Assembly: GCA_030544235.1 (NCBI GenBank)
Contig: CM060477.1
Location: 29,616,528-29,680,527 of the forward strand
Length of the DNA stretch: 64,000 bases
Direction: 5' to 3'
Source: Lepturacanthus savala
Lineage: Eukaryota > Chordata > Actinopteri > Scombriformes > Trichiuridae
Below, in pieces: positions 1 through 12,146 of the stretch. A program made the position numbers and the translations under genes. The notes under the pieces were generated by a model. That model saw nothing but the letters and a program-made list of their open reading frames with translations, made no database searches and was not told the origin of the DNA. Positions within the stretch are counted from its first letter, which is position 1. The number at the start of each line of letters is the position of its first letter.

Positions 1-450
1 TTTATTCTTTATTTTATTCTTTATTTTATTATTTATTTTACTCTTTATTTTACTCTTTATTTTTATTCTTTATTTTATTCTTTATTTTATTATTTATTTT
101 TATTCTTTATTTTATTCTTTATTTTACTCTTTATTTTTATTCTTTATTTTATTCTTTATTTTATTTATTTTTATTCTTTATTTTATTCTTTATTTTACTC
201 TTTATTTTATTCTTTATTTTATTATTTATTTTATTATTTATTTTATTATTTATTTTATTCTTTATTTTACTCTTTATTTTTATTCTTTATTTTATTCTTT
301 ATTTTTATTCTTTATTTTATTCTTTATTTTATTCTTTATTTTTATTCTTTATTTTTATTCTTTATTTTTATTCTTTATTTTTATTCTTTATTTTATTATT
401 TATTTTACTCTTTATTTTATTCTTTATTTTTATTCTTTATTTCCTGTTTA
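1..450. repeat. AT-rich minisatellite, TTTATTCTTTATTTTA family
   Basis: Irregular tandem array of TTTATTCTTTATTTTA-like units (about 11-16 bp, variants with TTATTTTACTC and TTATTTTTATTC). One strand is almost purine-free. It runs from the window edge, so its true start is unseen. No coding potential. Confidence 0.9.
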
Positions 451-519
451 TTTTTCTTGTTTATTCTCAGATTCCAGAACAGATGAAGCTGATAAACATG
501 TTAACTAACTACAACTATA

Positions 520-838
520 CAGTCCTGGTCCTGGGTCTGGAGGTTCATGTTCTCTGTGTCTGGTGGGTTTCCTCCAGGTTCTAGTCCTGGTCCAGGTTCT
601 AGTCCTGGTCCAGGTTCTAGTCCTGGTCCAGGTTCTAGTCCTGGTCCAGGTTCTCCAGCTTCCTCCCACAGTCCAAACACATGCTGAGGTTAATTGGAGA
701 CTCTAAATCACCGTAGGTGTGAGTGTGTGAGTGAATGGTGTGTGTGTCCATGATTGGTGGAGACCATCTGGGGTGTATCCTGCCTCTAACGCGCTGTGAT
801 TGGCTGCAGCAGACCATGTGACGTAATGAGGAATAAGC
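520..838 (+). repeat. SINE-like dispersed repeat, 5'-truncated copy
   Basis: This shares long stretches with 61545-61925: the segments around GGTGGGTTTCCTCCAGGTTC, CATGCTGAGGTTAATTGGAG and CATGATTGGTGGAGACCATC occur in the same order in both. This copy lacks the tRNA-like head seen at 61 kb. A short CCTGGTCCAGGTTCTAGT repeat has expanded inside it at 576-655. Assignment to a named family was not possible. Confidence 0.7.
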
Positions 839-1411
839 AGGAATAGGAGATGACTGAGTGACATCTTCCCCTCTGTTTAGACATGCTGGTTTAACACTTC
901 ATTTTTATGGTGTGTTGTTGTTCCTGCATCAGACGACACACACAGTCAGTCCAGTCTCTGGAGTCACACTCACATCTCCACAGATTTGTTGTGTTTAGTT
1001 GTTTAGTTGTTTGTATAAAGTACAGCTGATATATCGTCAACCAGGCTGGGATACAGAAACGTTATTAAATACGTTTGTGAACTGCTGGTGTAGAGGTTGC
1101 AGTTAGTTCCACTTTTGATGCTCACGTGTAAACAAATATAATAAAAACGATTTTAATAAAAAATACATCGTCCAGAACTGTACATTCAAATTAATCAATT
1201 TAATCTATATATCGCGCAGGCCTAACACTAACACACACACACATTAACACACACACACACTAACACACACACACACACACACTAACACACACACACACAC
1301 TAACACACACACACTGAGGCAGCAGAGGGAAATTCTCTGTTGAACAAACAAATCAGGAGGAAAAAGGAGGATTTCCTGGAGTTCAGTCCACTTCTGAAGA
1401 CAAATAAACAG

Positions 1412-1498
<87 letters not shown>

Positions 1499-2494
1499 TG
1501 TTGTGTATTTGAGTTGTTTTGCGCATTTATTGTTTAACAAGTTTATCGTCATATCCACAGTAGAGCTGCAATATATATATAGTGGTAATAATAATAATAA
1601 TATAGTTATAGTTTAACTATTATATTCATCACTGATTATTCTGATCATCAATTAATAGATCAGAGTCATTTATTAATTAGTAAATGTCTACAATCTCTGG
1701 TTGAACATTTATAACCAATCAATTAATCAATTATTGGTCAAATCAAGAAATGTCTGTTTAGTTACAAATGAAAACATTTAAATTACTAATATTAGATTAG
1801 TTGACAACTATCACATTAATGAATAATTTATAATAATTTCATTCATGGATCAAACTAATCGTTTCAGTGATCAATAGATTTCTACAGATAGATGATGGTT
1901 ATTAAAGCAGCTGTTAATCATTTAACTCATGAATATTCTGCTGTTTAACCAGTGAGCTGGAGGAGTCTACCTGTCACCAGGTGATGACATCACCAGGTGA
2001 TGACATCACCAGGTGATGACATCACCAGGTGATGACATCACCAGGTGATGACATCACCAGGTGACAGCAGCTGTCAGACAGTACAGGTGAGGAATGTGGA
2101 TGAGTCTGAACCTGTGGAGCATCAGCTGCTGTTGGATCAGGTAGAAACTCTGACCCCACACATTAAACAGCAGGAGGGTTGGATTAAAACTATTAAATAT
2201 TATACACATTATTATTATTATTATACTCCTGATACCTGAATAAAACAGGGACAATCACTGGAATACACAAATATAGAGGTCATGTGACAGGGGTCATCAG
2301 GTCATGTGACAGGGGTCATCAGGTCATGTGACAGGGGTCATCAGGTCATGTGACTGACCCTGACATTTTGTGGCTTTTCATACAGAATAAAAATCAGACC
2401 AGTTTAAATGACGCCACCACCACAGGCGGTTGTCACAGTGACCTCTGACCCCACCACTGACTGACTCCTTATTAACCAGCAGCATCTCTGCATC

Positions 2495-2534
<40 letters not shown>

Positions 2535-3340
2535 TTGAACAGTTTCTCTCAACAGTAAATTCAGTCGAAGCCTCAGACACATGACGACTGATTCACAAAG
2601 AAAAAAAGGAGGAGATCAGCCTCTTTAGAGCTCAGCATCATCTTTGTAGTTTCAGATATTTCCAGCATGAAATACTGATGAATGTTAAAGGTGCAGTGAG
2701 TAGTTCATGGAGACCTCTAGTGGTGAAACTGCACATTACAACACAAACATGGCTGCCACAGACTCACTGAACAGCTGAAATTAATTAGAGATAAGTTAAT
2801 AAATTTACCTCGACAACATTAACATTCTGCCTACATGTACATGTTAATAGATGTGTATTATAATGACTTATATTGTTGAATATAAAACTAAACAGGAGCA
2901 TTTTCATTATTACTTTTACTGCTGATACTTTAAGTACATTTAAAGTGATGCTAATATGCTAGTATTAGCATCAGTGCTGCTACTTTTACTTAAGTAAAAT
3001 ACTTAAGTATTAAAGTAAAATACTTCTCACACCACTGACTGTACTTAACTACTTGAGTAAAAGTACTTAGTTACTTTCCACTCCTGATAAACCTGATTAA
3101 ACCGGGTAATTCCCGGTAATAAGCTCCGGTGTTCCGGTTTAAACAGGGACCGTGTTAATTGGTGACTTCCGGCTGAATGTTCCCGTGGTTGTCATGGTGA
3201 CAACAGCTGTAGTTATCCTACTAAAACACTTTTAAATGGTTTAAAATTTAATATTCAACACAGTATATATTTATCTGGTCGTCTTAAATTACCATTATTT
3301 AGTTTATATATATTTTTAATAGATTACAGTTCTCCACTTA
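839..3340. other. AT-rich non-coding stretch with short tandem repeats
   Basis: No gene recognised. It holds AC-rich microsatellites (about 1227-1312 and 1413-1494), a 16-bp repeat built on CACCAGGTGATGACAT (about 1976-2062), a 22-bp repeat containing TCATGTGACAGGGGTCATC (about 2278-2355), and a short TG run (about 2500-2530). Short predicted ORFs here are repeat translations. If the CNK exon at 3.4 kb is real, 839-3340 lies in its first intron. Confidence 0.6.
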
Positions 3341-3345
3341 TTTTT

Positions 3346-3780
3346 TTGAAAGTCACCGGTCAACACGGTCCCCGGTTAAACCGGGACACCGGGTCAGTCA
3401 GCGGTGTTTTCCGCTGCTCTGACCCGGGAAACAGCGCTCACCTCTCAGCCACTCCACCACTTGTTGCGGGCTCCAGCGGCTCACAGCCTCCATGTCGACT
3501 GACGGCTTTTGACGTGTTTCTCCGGTTACTCCGTTACTGGGACATGTTGAATCCTAACAGGGCTCCGGACGGTGGCGGGAACCGGGATGAGAGCAACGGT
3601 CGGTGCACGCGCTGCCTCCCCGGACCAGACTGACGGCGCGTCTCGTGCAGAAAGTTTACAAGCAGCAGCAGCGCGTGCGGTGGGTGTCGGGTTACACGGC
3701 GGGTTAGCCACGCCCCCTCCCCCGCTCTCCACCAATCTCATGTTTGATGAATGCTGCGTTCAGGTGCATCTAGGACGGTA
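3346..3780. promoter_or_regulatory. CpG-rich segment, candidate promoter of the CNK gene (possibly bidirectional)
   Basis: The base composition switches abruptly from AT-rich flanks to GC- and CpG-rich sequence (ACCCGGG, GACGGCG, CACGCGC, GGGTTACACGGCG). It encloses the minus-strand first coding exon at 3442-3493 and extends about 290 bp upstream of it. It may also drive a plus-strand transcript towards ipcef1, but no plus-strand exon was recognised. Start sites are not visible in the sequence. Confidence 0.55.
3442..3493 (-). CDS. First coding exon of a CNK-family scaffold (cnksr, SAM-domain start)
   Basis: Read on the minus strand, ATG at 3493 opens MEAVSRWSPQQVVEWLRG and runs into a GTGAGC donor just below 3442, leaving phase 1. 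This resembles the start of the SAM domain of connector enhancer of kinase suppressor of Ras proteins (CNKSR2/CNKSR3 begin with a Met-Glu-Pro-Val-x-Lys-Trp-Ser-Pro motif followed by Gln-Val-Val-x-Trp). CNK proteins are membrane-associated scaffolds of Ras/Raf and Rho signalling. Only this exon lies in the window; the remainder would lie to the left. Which paralogue it is cannot be told from 17 residues; cnksr3 is plausible because cnksr3 and ipcef1 are neighbours in mammals. The CpG-rich setting fits a first exon. Confidence 0.72.
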
Positions 3781-3789
3781 AATATCTAT

Positions 3790-4180
3790 TGAACAGCCGC
3801 CATCTTGTGTCGGGCCGCTCGCACCCTTCGAGTATTATGCTTATGCTGAAAAAACCATGAAAATAACCATAACCATAGCAATTTTCAACCAATGTTTAAA
3901 CTACTTGGTTTGTTATAAACGTCATTAATGTTTATATAACACTAGATACATATCAATATTAGTAATTATGATTATGAACTGTTATATAAAAGTAACATTA
4001 TGAAGATATTTAAAGTACAAAAAAGTGTTTTCCACACGATCACATTAGAGGAACCTTCACATAAGTAAATGCAGAAATACCGTAAAGTGACAACGCTTTG
4101 TTACAGGTATTTATCTCGCAATAATACTTAAATAAAAAGATGCAATTTCAAATCATTCCCCACTGCCATCCACTGCCAAA
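3790..4180. repeat. MITE-like element, diverged copy 1
   Basis: This begins with GCCGCCATCTTGTGTCGGGC and then shows the same ordered landmarks as the next element (AAAATAACCA, TTTTCAACC, AACGTCATT, TTACACACGATCAC-like). It is shorter at its right end and directly abuts copy 2. Confidence 0.6.
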
Positions 4181-4181
4181 C

Positions 4182-4660
4182 GGCCATCTTGTGTCGGGCC
4201 GTTCGCTCCCTTAGAGCATGAAGTCTATAGTAAATAAATTATTAAAATAACCAGAATTTACTGAGTTTTCAACCGATTCTAAACTACATGTTTTATTATG
4301 AACGTCATCCATGTTGTTGCGACATTAGATACTTATAATAATATAATCATATATTTTCATATAAAAGTAACATTAAAGTAATATCTATACAGTGTTTTAC
4401 ACACGATCACAATAGAAGAACCTACACATAACAAAAGCATAGATACCATAAAACTTTATTACAATGAATTACATCACAATGTCAATGAAATGAAAAGCTG
4501 AAATGTCTAAATATTCAACCATCCTGAATCATAGCTGCGTTAATAACATGTGGAACAAACTATCGGTCAAATTTCTGAGTTCTGAGTATTTTTGTCTGTG
4601 CAGATCAATCAACCAGCTGGCCCGTACCAATATGGCCGCCGCTGGGGGACGTACACCACC
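4182..4660. repeat. MITE-like element, copy 2
   Basis: This starts ACGGCCATCTTGTGTCGGGC and ends with CAATATGGCCGCCGCTGGGG, so its ends are inverted repeats built on GGCGGCCAT. The interior matches 29645-30053 in rnaseh1 intron 1 (CATCCTGTATCATAGCTGCG and GAGTTCTGAGTATTTTTGTC type landmarks). No transposase is encoded, so it is non-autonomous; the superfamily is not clear. Confidence 0.7.
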
Positions 4661-5845
4661 GTCTTCATGGTGCGTTCACGATCCAAAAACACGAGGATGA
4701 TTTTGTTTTACTTCAACTTTATTGAGATTGTCAGCGAAAACAGCACAAAACTATACAAATGTGTATTTAGAGCGTAGAAACAAGACAAAGGAGACAATAG
4801 ACAATAGACAATAGACAAATAACTTAAAATAATAAGGGATGAAAAAATAAAAGATAATATGAATTAAATACATAATAGACACTTGGAAATAGTTTAGATA
4901 TTATTATATATACACTATTATATATATATAGTATAGTATTCTATATATATATAGAATACTATACTAATACTAGTATAGTATTCTATATATATTATATGTA
5001 GTATATATTATGTAGTCTATATATTATAGATTTCTTGAGTCCTGTAATGAATAATTTTTGTGTCTTTTGTGTCTCTGATGATCTTTGATGCTGCAGAGAT
5101 GAATTAAATTCATAGTTTGGGCCAAAAGATGTTTAAACTGCGCGTCCACTACTTTAATGAATGGATTTCACTGAATCTGAAGCTTTTACAGAGTCAGTGT
5201 CTCCATCTAGTGGATCATACTGATTAAAATGCAGATTATTGTTATGTTGTTATGTGATAATTTGGACCAAACTCATTTATATTAATACTAACTTTAATTA
5301 GTAGTAGTTAATAGTTAATTCATTATTAATTATTAATTAAAGTTCTTTTCACTGCATGCCGATGGTCCTGATGAAGGTTTTTATTTAATGTAGAGACTCT
5401 ATAATGATATTAAAGGATAAATCCAGAAGCAGTGTGTGTGACAGTCAAACTCAGAGAAGCTGAAACATTAAATTCTGGATCCAGAGGGTTCTGGAACCCT
5501 CCAGATGGTTCTGGAGTCCAGAACCGGTTCAGTAAAGGACCCGGTCCAGAGACGATGAATGTTGAGTCAGTGAGGATGTGTCAGGTTTAAGCTGCTGGTT
5601 GTTGAGCAGAGTCTCAGCAGTGAAACAGGAAGGATGAAGTGTGAGTCTGTGAGTCTGTGGTCACTTTCTGGGTTAGAGAAGCACTTTTATAACATCGAGT
5701 TCCTCTGAAAGCTACATTCTCTGCTGGACTCACAGCCAGGTACGAACTGCTGCTGCTGCTTTATACCTTTATAGATGAAATCAGGTTTACACCCACTGTC
5801 TGCAGCTGATGATGCTGCTTTTTATTACAGTCACAGTTTACTTTT
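4661..5845. other. Non-coding AT-rich stretch
   Basis: No gene recognised. A TA-rich palindromic cluster (TATATATAGTATAGTATTC and its reverse) lies at about 4905-5035. The rest looks like ordinary intronic or intergenic sequence. Confidence 0.5.
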
Positions 5846-8800
5846 ACTTATAGAGTAGTTTTACTTATAGAGTAGTTTTACTTATAGAGTAGTTTTACTT
5901 ATAGAGTAGTTTTACTTATAGAGTAGTTTTAGTTATAGAGTAGTTTTAGTTATAGAGTAGTTTTACTTATAGAGTAGTTTTACTTATAGAGTAGTTTTAG
6001 TTATAGAGTAGTTTTAGTTATAGAGTAGTTTTACTTATAGAGTAGTTTTACTTATAGAGTAGTTTTACTTATAGAGTAGTTTTACTTATAGAGTAGTTTT
6101 ACTTATAGAGTAGTTTTAGTTATAGAGTAGTTTTAGTTATAGAGTAGTTTTACTTATAGAGTAGTTTTAGTTATAGAGTAGTTTTACTTATAGAGTAGTT
6201 TTACTTATAGAGTAGTTTTACTTATAGAGTAGTTTTAGTTATAGAGTAGTTTTAGTTATAGAGTAGTTTTACTTATAGAGTAGTTTTAGTTATAGAGTAG
6301 TTTTACTTATAGAGTAGTTTTAGTTATAGAGTAGTTTTAGTTATAGAGTAGTTTTACTTATAGAGTAGTTTTACTTATAGAGTAGTTTTAGTTATAGAGT
6401 AGTTTTACTCATAGAGTAGTTTTAGTTATAGAGTAGTTTTACTTATAGAGTAGTTTTACTTATAGAGTAGTTTTAGTTATAGAGTAGTTTTACTTATAGA
6501 GTAGTTTTAGTTATAGAGTAGTTTTACTTATAGAGTAGTTTTACTTATAGAGTAGTTTTAGTTATAGAGTAGTTTTAGTTATAGAGTAGTTTTACTTATA
6601 GAGTAGTTTTACTTATAGAGTAGTTTTAGTTATAGAGTAGTTTTAGTTATAGAGTAGTTTTATTTATAGAGTAGTTTTAGTTATAGAGTAGTTTTACTTA
6701 TAGAGTAGTTTTACTTATAGAGTAGTTTTACTTATAGAGTAGTTTTAGTTATAGAGTAGTTTTACTTATAGAGTAGTTTTACTTATAGAGTAGTTTTAGT
6801 TATAGAGTAGTTTTACTTATAGAGTAGTTTTACTTATAGAGTAGTTTTAGTTATAGAGTAGTTTTACTTATAGAGTAGTTTTAGTTATAGAGTAGTTTTA
6901 CTTATAGAGTAGTTTTACTTATAGAGTAGTTTTAGTTATAGAGTAGTTTTACTCATAGAGTAGTTTTAATTATAGATTAGTTTTATTTATAGAGTAGTTT
7001 TAGTTATAGAGTAGTTTTACTTATAGAGTAGTTTTAGTTATAGAGTAGTTTTAGTTATAGAGTAGTTTTAGTTATAGAGTAGTTTTACTCATAGAGTAGT
7101 TTTAGTTATAGAGTAGTTTTACTTATAGAGTAGTTTTACTTATAGAGTAGTTTTAGTTATAGAGTAGTTTTACTTATAGAGTAGTTTTAGTTATAGAGTA
7201 GTTTTACTTATAGAGTAGTTTTACTTATAGAGTAGTTTTACTTATAGAGTAGTTTTAGTTATAGAGTAGTTTTAGTTATAGAGTAGTTTTAGTTATAGAG
7301 TAGTTTTAGTTATAGAGTAGTTTTACTTATAGAGTAGTTTTAGTTATAGAGTAGTTTTAGTTATAGAGTAGTTTTACTTATAGAGTAGTTTTAGTTATAG
7401 AGTAGTTTTACTTATAGAGTAGTTTTAATTATAGATTAGTTTTATTTATAGAGTAGTTTTAGTTATAGAGTAGTTTTAATTATAGATTAGTTTTATTTAT
7501 AGAGTAGTTTTAGTTATAGAGTAGTTTTAGTTATAGAGTAGTTTTACTTATAGAGTAGTTTTAGTTATAGAGTAGTTTTACTTATAGAGTAGTTTTACTT
7601 ATAGAGTAGTTTTAGTTAGAGTAGTTTTAGTTATAGAGTAGTTTTACTCATAGAGTAGTTTTAGTTATAGAGTAGTTTTAGTTATAGAGTAGTTTTACTT
7701 ATAGAGTAGTTTTAGTTATAGAGTAGTTTTACTTATAGAGTAGTTTTAGTTATAGAGTAGTTTTAGTTATAGAGTAGTTTTAGTTATAGAGTAGTTTTAG
7801 TTATAGAGTAGTTTTACTTATAGAGTAGTTTTAGTTATAGAGTAGTTTTACTCATAGAGTAGTTTTAATTATAGATTAGTTTTATTTATAGAGTAGTTTT
7901 ACTTATAGAGTAGTTTTAGTTATAGAGTAGTTTTACTTATAGAGTAGTTTTAGTTATAGAGTAGTTTTACTCATAGAGTAGTTTTAATTATAGATTAGTT
8001 TTATTTATAGAGTAGTTTTAGTTATAGAGTAGTTTTAGTTATAGAGTAGTTTTACTTATAGAGTAGTTTTACTTATAGAGTAGTTTTAGTTATAGAGTAG
8101 TTTTACTCATAGAGTAGTTTTAATTATAGATTAGTTTTATTTATAGAGTAGTTTTAGTTATAGAGTAGTTTTAGTTATAGAGTAGTTTTACTTATAGAGT
8201 AGTTTTAGTTATAGAGTAGTTTTACTTATAGAGTAGTTTTAGTTATAGAGTAGTTTTAGTTATAGAGTAGTTTTAGTTATAGAGTAGTTTTAGTTATAGA
8301 GTAGTTTTACTTATAGAGTAGTTTTAGTTATAGAGTAGTTTTAGTTATAGAGTAGTTTTACTTATAGAGTAGTTTTAGTTATAGAGTAGTTTTACTTATA
8401 GAGTAGTTTTAATTATAGATTAGTTTTATTTATAGAGTAGTTTTAGTTATAGAGTAGTTTTACTTATAGATTAGTTTTATTTATAGAGTAGTTTTAGTTA
8501 TAGAGTAGTTTTAGTTATAGAGTAGTTTTACTTATAGAGTAGTTTTACTTATAGAGTAGTTTTAGTTATAGAGTAGTTTTACTTATAGAGTAGTTTTACT
8601 TATAGAGTAGTTTTAGTTATAGAGTAGTTTTACTTATAGAGTAGTTTTAGTTATAGAGTAGTTTTAGTTATAGAGTAGTTTTAGTTATAGAGTAGTTTTA
8701 CTTATAGAGTAGTTTTACTTATAGATTAGTTTTAGTTATAGAGTAGTTTTAGTTATAGAGTAGTTTTAGTTATAGAGTAGTTTTAGTTATAGAGTAGTTT

Positions 8801-10033
8801 TACTTATAGAGTAGTTTTACTTATACAGTAGTTTTAGTTATAGAGTAGTTTTACTTATAGAGTAGTTTTAGTTATAGAGTAGTTTTAGTTATAGAGTAGT
8901 TTTACTTATAGAGTAGTTTTAGTTAGAGTAGTTTTAGTTATAGAGTAGTTTTACTTATAGAGTAGTTTTAGTTATAGAGTAGTTTTAGTTATAGATTAGT
9001 TTTATTTATAGAGTAGTTTTACTTATAGAGTAGTTTTACTTATAGAGTAGTTTTAGTTATAGAGTAGTTTTACTTATAGAGTAGTTTTAGTTATAGAGTA
9101 GTTTTACTTATAGAGTAGTTTTAGTTATAGAGTAGTTTTAGTTATAGAGTAGTTTTAGTTATAGAGTAGTTTTACTTATAGAGTAGTTTTAGTTATAGAG
9201 TAGTTTTAGTTATAGAGTAGTTTTAGTTATAGAGTAGTTTTACTTATAGAGTAGTTTTAGTTATAGAGTAGTTTTACTTATAGAGTAGTTTTACTTATAG
9301 AGTAGTTTTAGTTATAGAGTAGTTTTACTTATAGAGTAGTTTTACTTATAGAGTAGTTTTAGTTATAGAGTAGTTTTACTCATAGAGTAGTTTTAATTAT
9401 AGATTAGTTTTATTTATAGAGTAGTTTTAGTTATAGAGTAGTTTTAGTTATAGAGTAGTTTTACTTATAGAGTAGTTTTAGTTATAGAGTAGTTTTACTT
9501 ATAGAGTAGTTTTACTTATAGAGTAGTTTTACTTATAGAGTAGTTTTAGTTATAGAGTAGTTTTACTTATAGAGTAGTTTTACTTATAGAGTAGTTTTAG
9601 TTATAGATTAGTTTTACTTATAGAGTAGTTTTAGTTATAGAGTAGTTTTAGTTATAGAGTAGTTTTAGTTATAGAGTAGTTTTAGTTATAGAGTAGTTTT
9701 ACTTATAGAGTAGTTTTACTTATAGAGTAGTTTTAGTTATAGAGTAGTTTTACTTATAGAGTAGTTTTAGTTATAGAGTAGTTTTAGTTATAGAGTAGTT
9801 TTAGTTATAGAGTAGTTTTAGTTATAGAGTAGTTTTACTTATAGAGTAGTTTTACTTATAGAGTAGTTTTACTTATAGAGTAGTTTTACTTATAGAGTAG
9901 TTTTACTTATAGAGTAGTTTTACTTATAGAGTAGTTTTAGTTATAGAGTAGTTTTAGTTATAGAGTAGTTTTACTTATAGAGTAGTTTTACTTATAGAGT
10001 AGTTTTACTTATAGAGTAGTTTTAGTTATAGAT
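5846..10033. repeat. 4.2 kb satellite of 17-bp units, ASTTATAGAGTAGTTTT
   Basis: About 246 head-to-tail units. Two main variants, ACTTATAGAGTAGTTTT and AGTTATAGAGTAGTTTT, alternate irregularly. Minor variants are ACTCATAGAG, AATTATAGATTAG, ATTTATAGAG and rare 13-bp units (AGTTAGAGTAGTTTT type, near 7615 and 8922). Some longer blocks recur as higher-order units, for example the run ACTCAT-AATTATAGAT-ATTTAT. Every frame is stop-rich. Confidence 0.95.
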
Positions 10034-10069
10034 TTTTACTAAAAAAATACATGTTCAAACCTATCTAAC

Positions 10070-10335
10070 TATGGCCCTGCAGCCAGTCATTGGTAACCAT
10101 GGTAACTCCACCGCTTGGCAACAGCACAGGCTGGCAGCTGATTGGTGCAGCAGCTCAGGCTGGCAGCTGATTGGTGCAGCAGCTCAGGCTGGCAGCTGAT
10201 TGGTGCAGCAGCTCAGGCTGGCAGCTGATTGGTTGATGTGTTTTTGTTAATAACTTTAAATGTAAAGGTCCCACATTGAGCAGACTTGGTACCAGTGATT
10301 AATGGAAGCCCAGGATCACATCTATGGTTCATGTT
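10070..10335 (+). repeat. Dispersed repeat with internal 29-bp tandem units (4 copies)
   Basis: It contains four units carrying GGCAGCTGATTGGTGCAGCA, followed by TAATAACTTTAAATGTAAAG and CCCAGGATCACATCTATGG. The same element lies in reverse orientation at 22060-22385 with about seven units. Diverged relatives with the AACTTTAGATC core lie at about 10495-10660, 17760-17900 and 18455-18600. Confidence 0.8.
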
Positions 10336-10379
10336 GGTTGTTGTTAAATGTTTTTTAACGTTGTTAAAAAGTCAGACTA

Positions 10380-10485
<106 letters not shown>

Positions 10486-10494
10486 GTTGTTGTG

Positions 10495-10660
10495 CCTGTC
10501 AGCATCAGGCTGAAAGCTGATTGGTTTACATCTTTTCATCAATAACTTTAGATCTAAAGGTTCCACAGTTACCAAACTTGCTAGCAGTGATTAATAGAAC
10601 CCCAGGATCACATCCATGTTAAATCCATGGTTTTATGAGGTACAGAGTCCTGGTGAGTCA
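10495..10660 (+). repeat. Diverged member of the dispersed AACTTTAGATC family
   Basis: Shares the order GCTGATTGGTT, AATAACTTTA, AAAGGT, CAGTGATTAAT and CCCAGGATCACAT with 10070-10335 but lacks the tandem 29-bp units. Confidence 0.6.
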
Positions 10661-10822
10661 AACCTCAGACCCAACTATCACAATATCCTCTGGAATAGTC
10701 TAGTTATAAAGACTTTGTTAGTGGAGCAGTTTAATCATCAGCTGCAGGTTTTACACCAGGATGAATGGATGTTGACCTTTATACAGGCTGATTATATAAC
10801 TACACACGCAGCATCAAACATG

Positions 10823-10928
<106 letters not shown>

Positions 10929-11089
10929 CGATGAGCCGGAGGAGGGTGTCGGTCCGGGACCTGGGATCCGGGGACTGTCAGGGATGGCTGCAGAGAAGGA
11001 AGCAGGGACGCAGCTTCCTGGGAAACAAGTGGAAGAGATTCTGGTTCGTGCTGAAGAAAAGTTCATTGTATTGGTACAAGGATAAAACG
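10929..11089 (+). CDS. ipcef1: ipcef1 exon A (PH domain, first strands)
   Basis: Acceptor GTGTGCAG, then CG and ATG at 10931. It encodes residues 1-53 ending LYWYKDKT, with donor GTGAGT. Phase 0. Confidence 0.85.
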
Positions 11090-12077
11090 GTGAGTGTCAC
11101 ACTGACCAGGTCTGAGGTCTGAGTAGAACTCACAACAATCAGTTCCTGGTTGTAATGAACGACATTTACTGTCATGGAGCAGTGAAACTGGAGCAGGAAC
11201 AAGTGCTGAAAACACACAGAAACACACTTATTGATCAGAAACACACTTATTGATCAGAAACACACTTATTGATCAGAAACAGACATTGATCAACGTTGTG
11301 GCTCCATTTGCTGTATTTAACCTGTTCTACGTCTATTTATCATCTACCTCCAGACTTAATGTAGTTCATCTCTACAACTCCAGGTTTACTGGATGATCCT
11401 GGTTTAAATAAAGTTAACACCTGTGAGATAGTTGTATCAGTGACAGAATCTATTTAAAATGAACAGTGGTGAAGAACATCCAGATAGAATAAAGAAAAGA
11501 AGAGAAAACAAACATCTATTAATGTTAAACCCATCAGTAAATCATGTGTTAGTAGCTGAATTCATCTATAGATCAGTAAATAAAGTCTGATCAGTAATTA
11601 CAGCAAATGTCAGAATTACAAGGTGAACCAGACCAGTTTAAACAGGTTGTAGTTCACGTGTTATTTCATTCATATTATCACAAACATGCAGAAATGATGT
11701 ATGTTCCATGTTAAGTCCAGCTCATGTTAACAGGATAACGTTGAGTTAAACCTTTATTCCAGGACGTTTTCTGTCGTTTATGCAGCTTGAATGAAGTGAA
11801 GTTTCTAAACTGAAGTTAAGAAGCTCCAGAGACACAGGAACGGTCGATGTGGCGAGAAGCTGCTTCCTGTTTGTCAGACACAGGAAGTTCTGGGCAAACA
11901 TACAACATACGTGTAATAAATGATGTCGGAACTGATTCAGAATTCAAACCAGAACATTAGATGTCACTTCATCACTTTAATGATTTCAGCAATTAAATGA
12001 AATGAAAAGACTTTGACTTTATGAAGCTCAACTATAAAATAAACATGTTTAACAGTGAAGGAGCTAAAGTCACTTTA

Positions 12078-12146
<69 letters not shown>

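Noticed and set aside
3526..3781. Small ORFs in the CpG-rich segment (71, 69 and 95 codons)
   Set aside because: GC-rich sequence is naturally stop-poor; only the 3442-3493 exon has a recognisable protein motif and donor.
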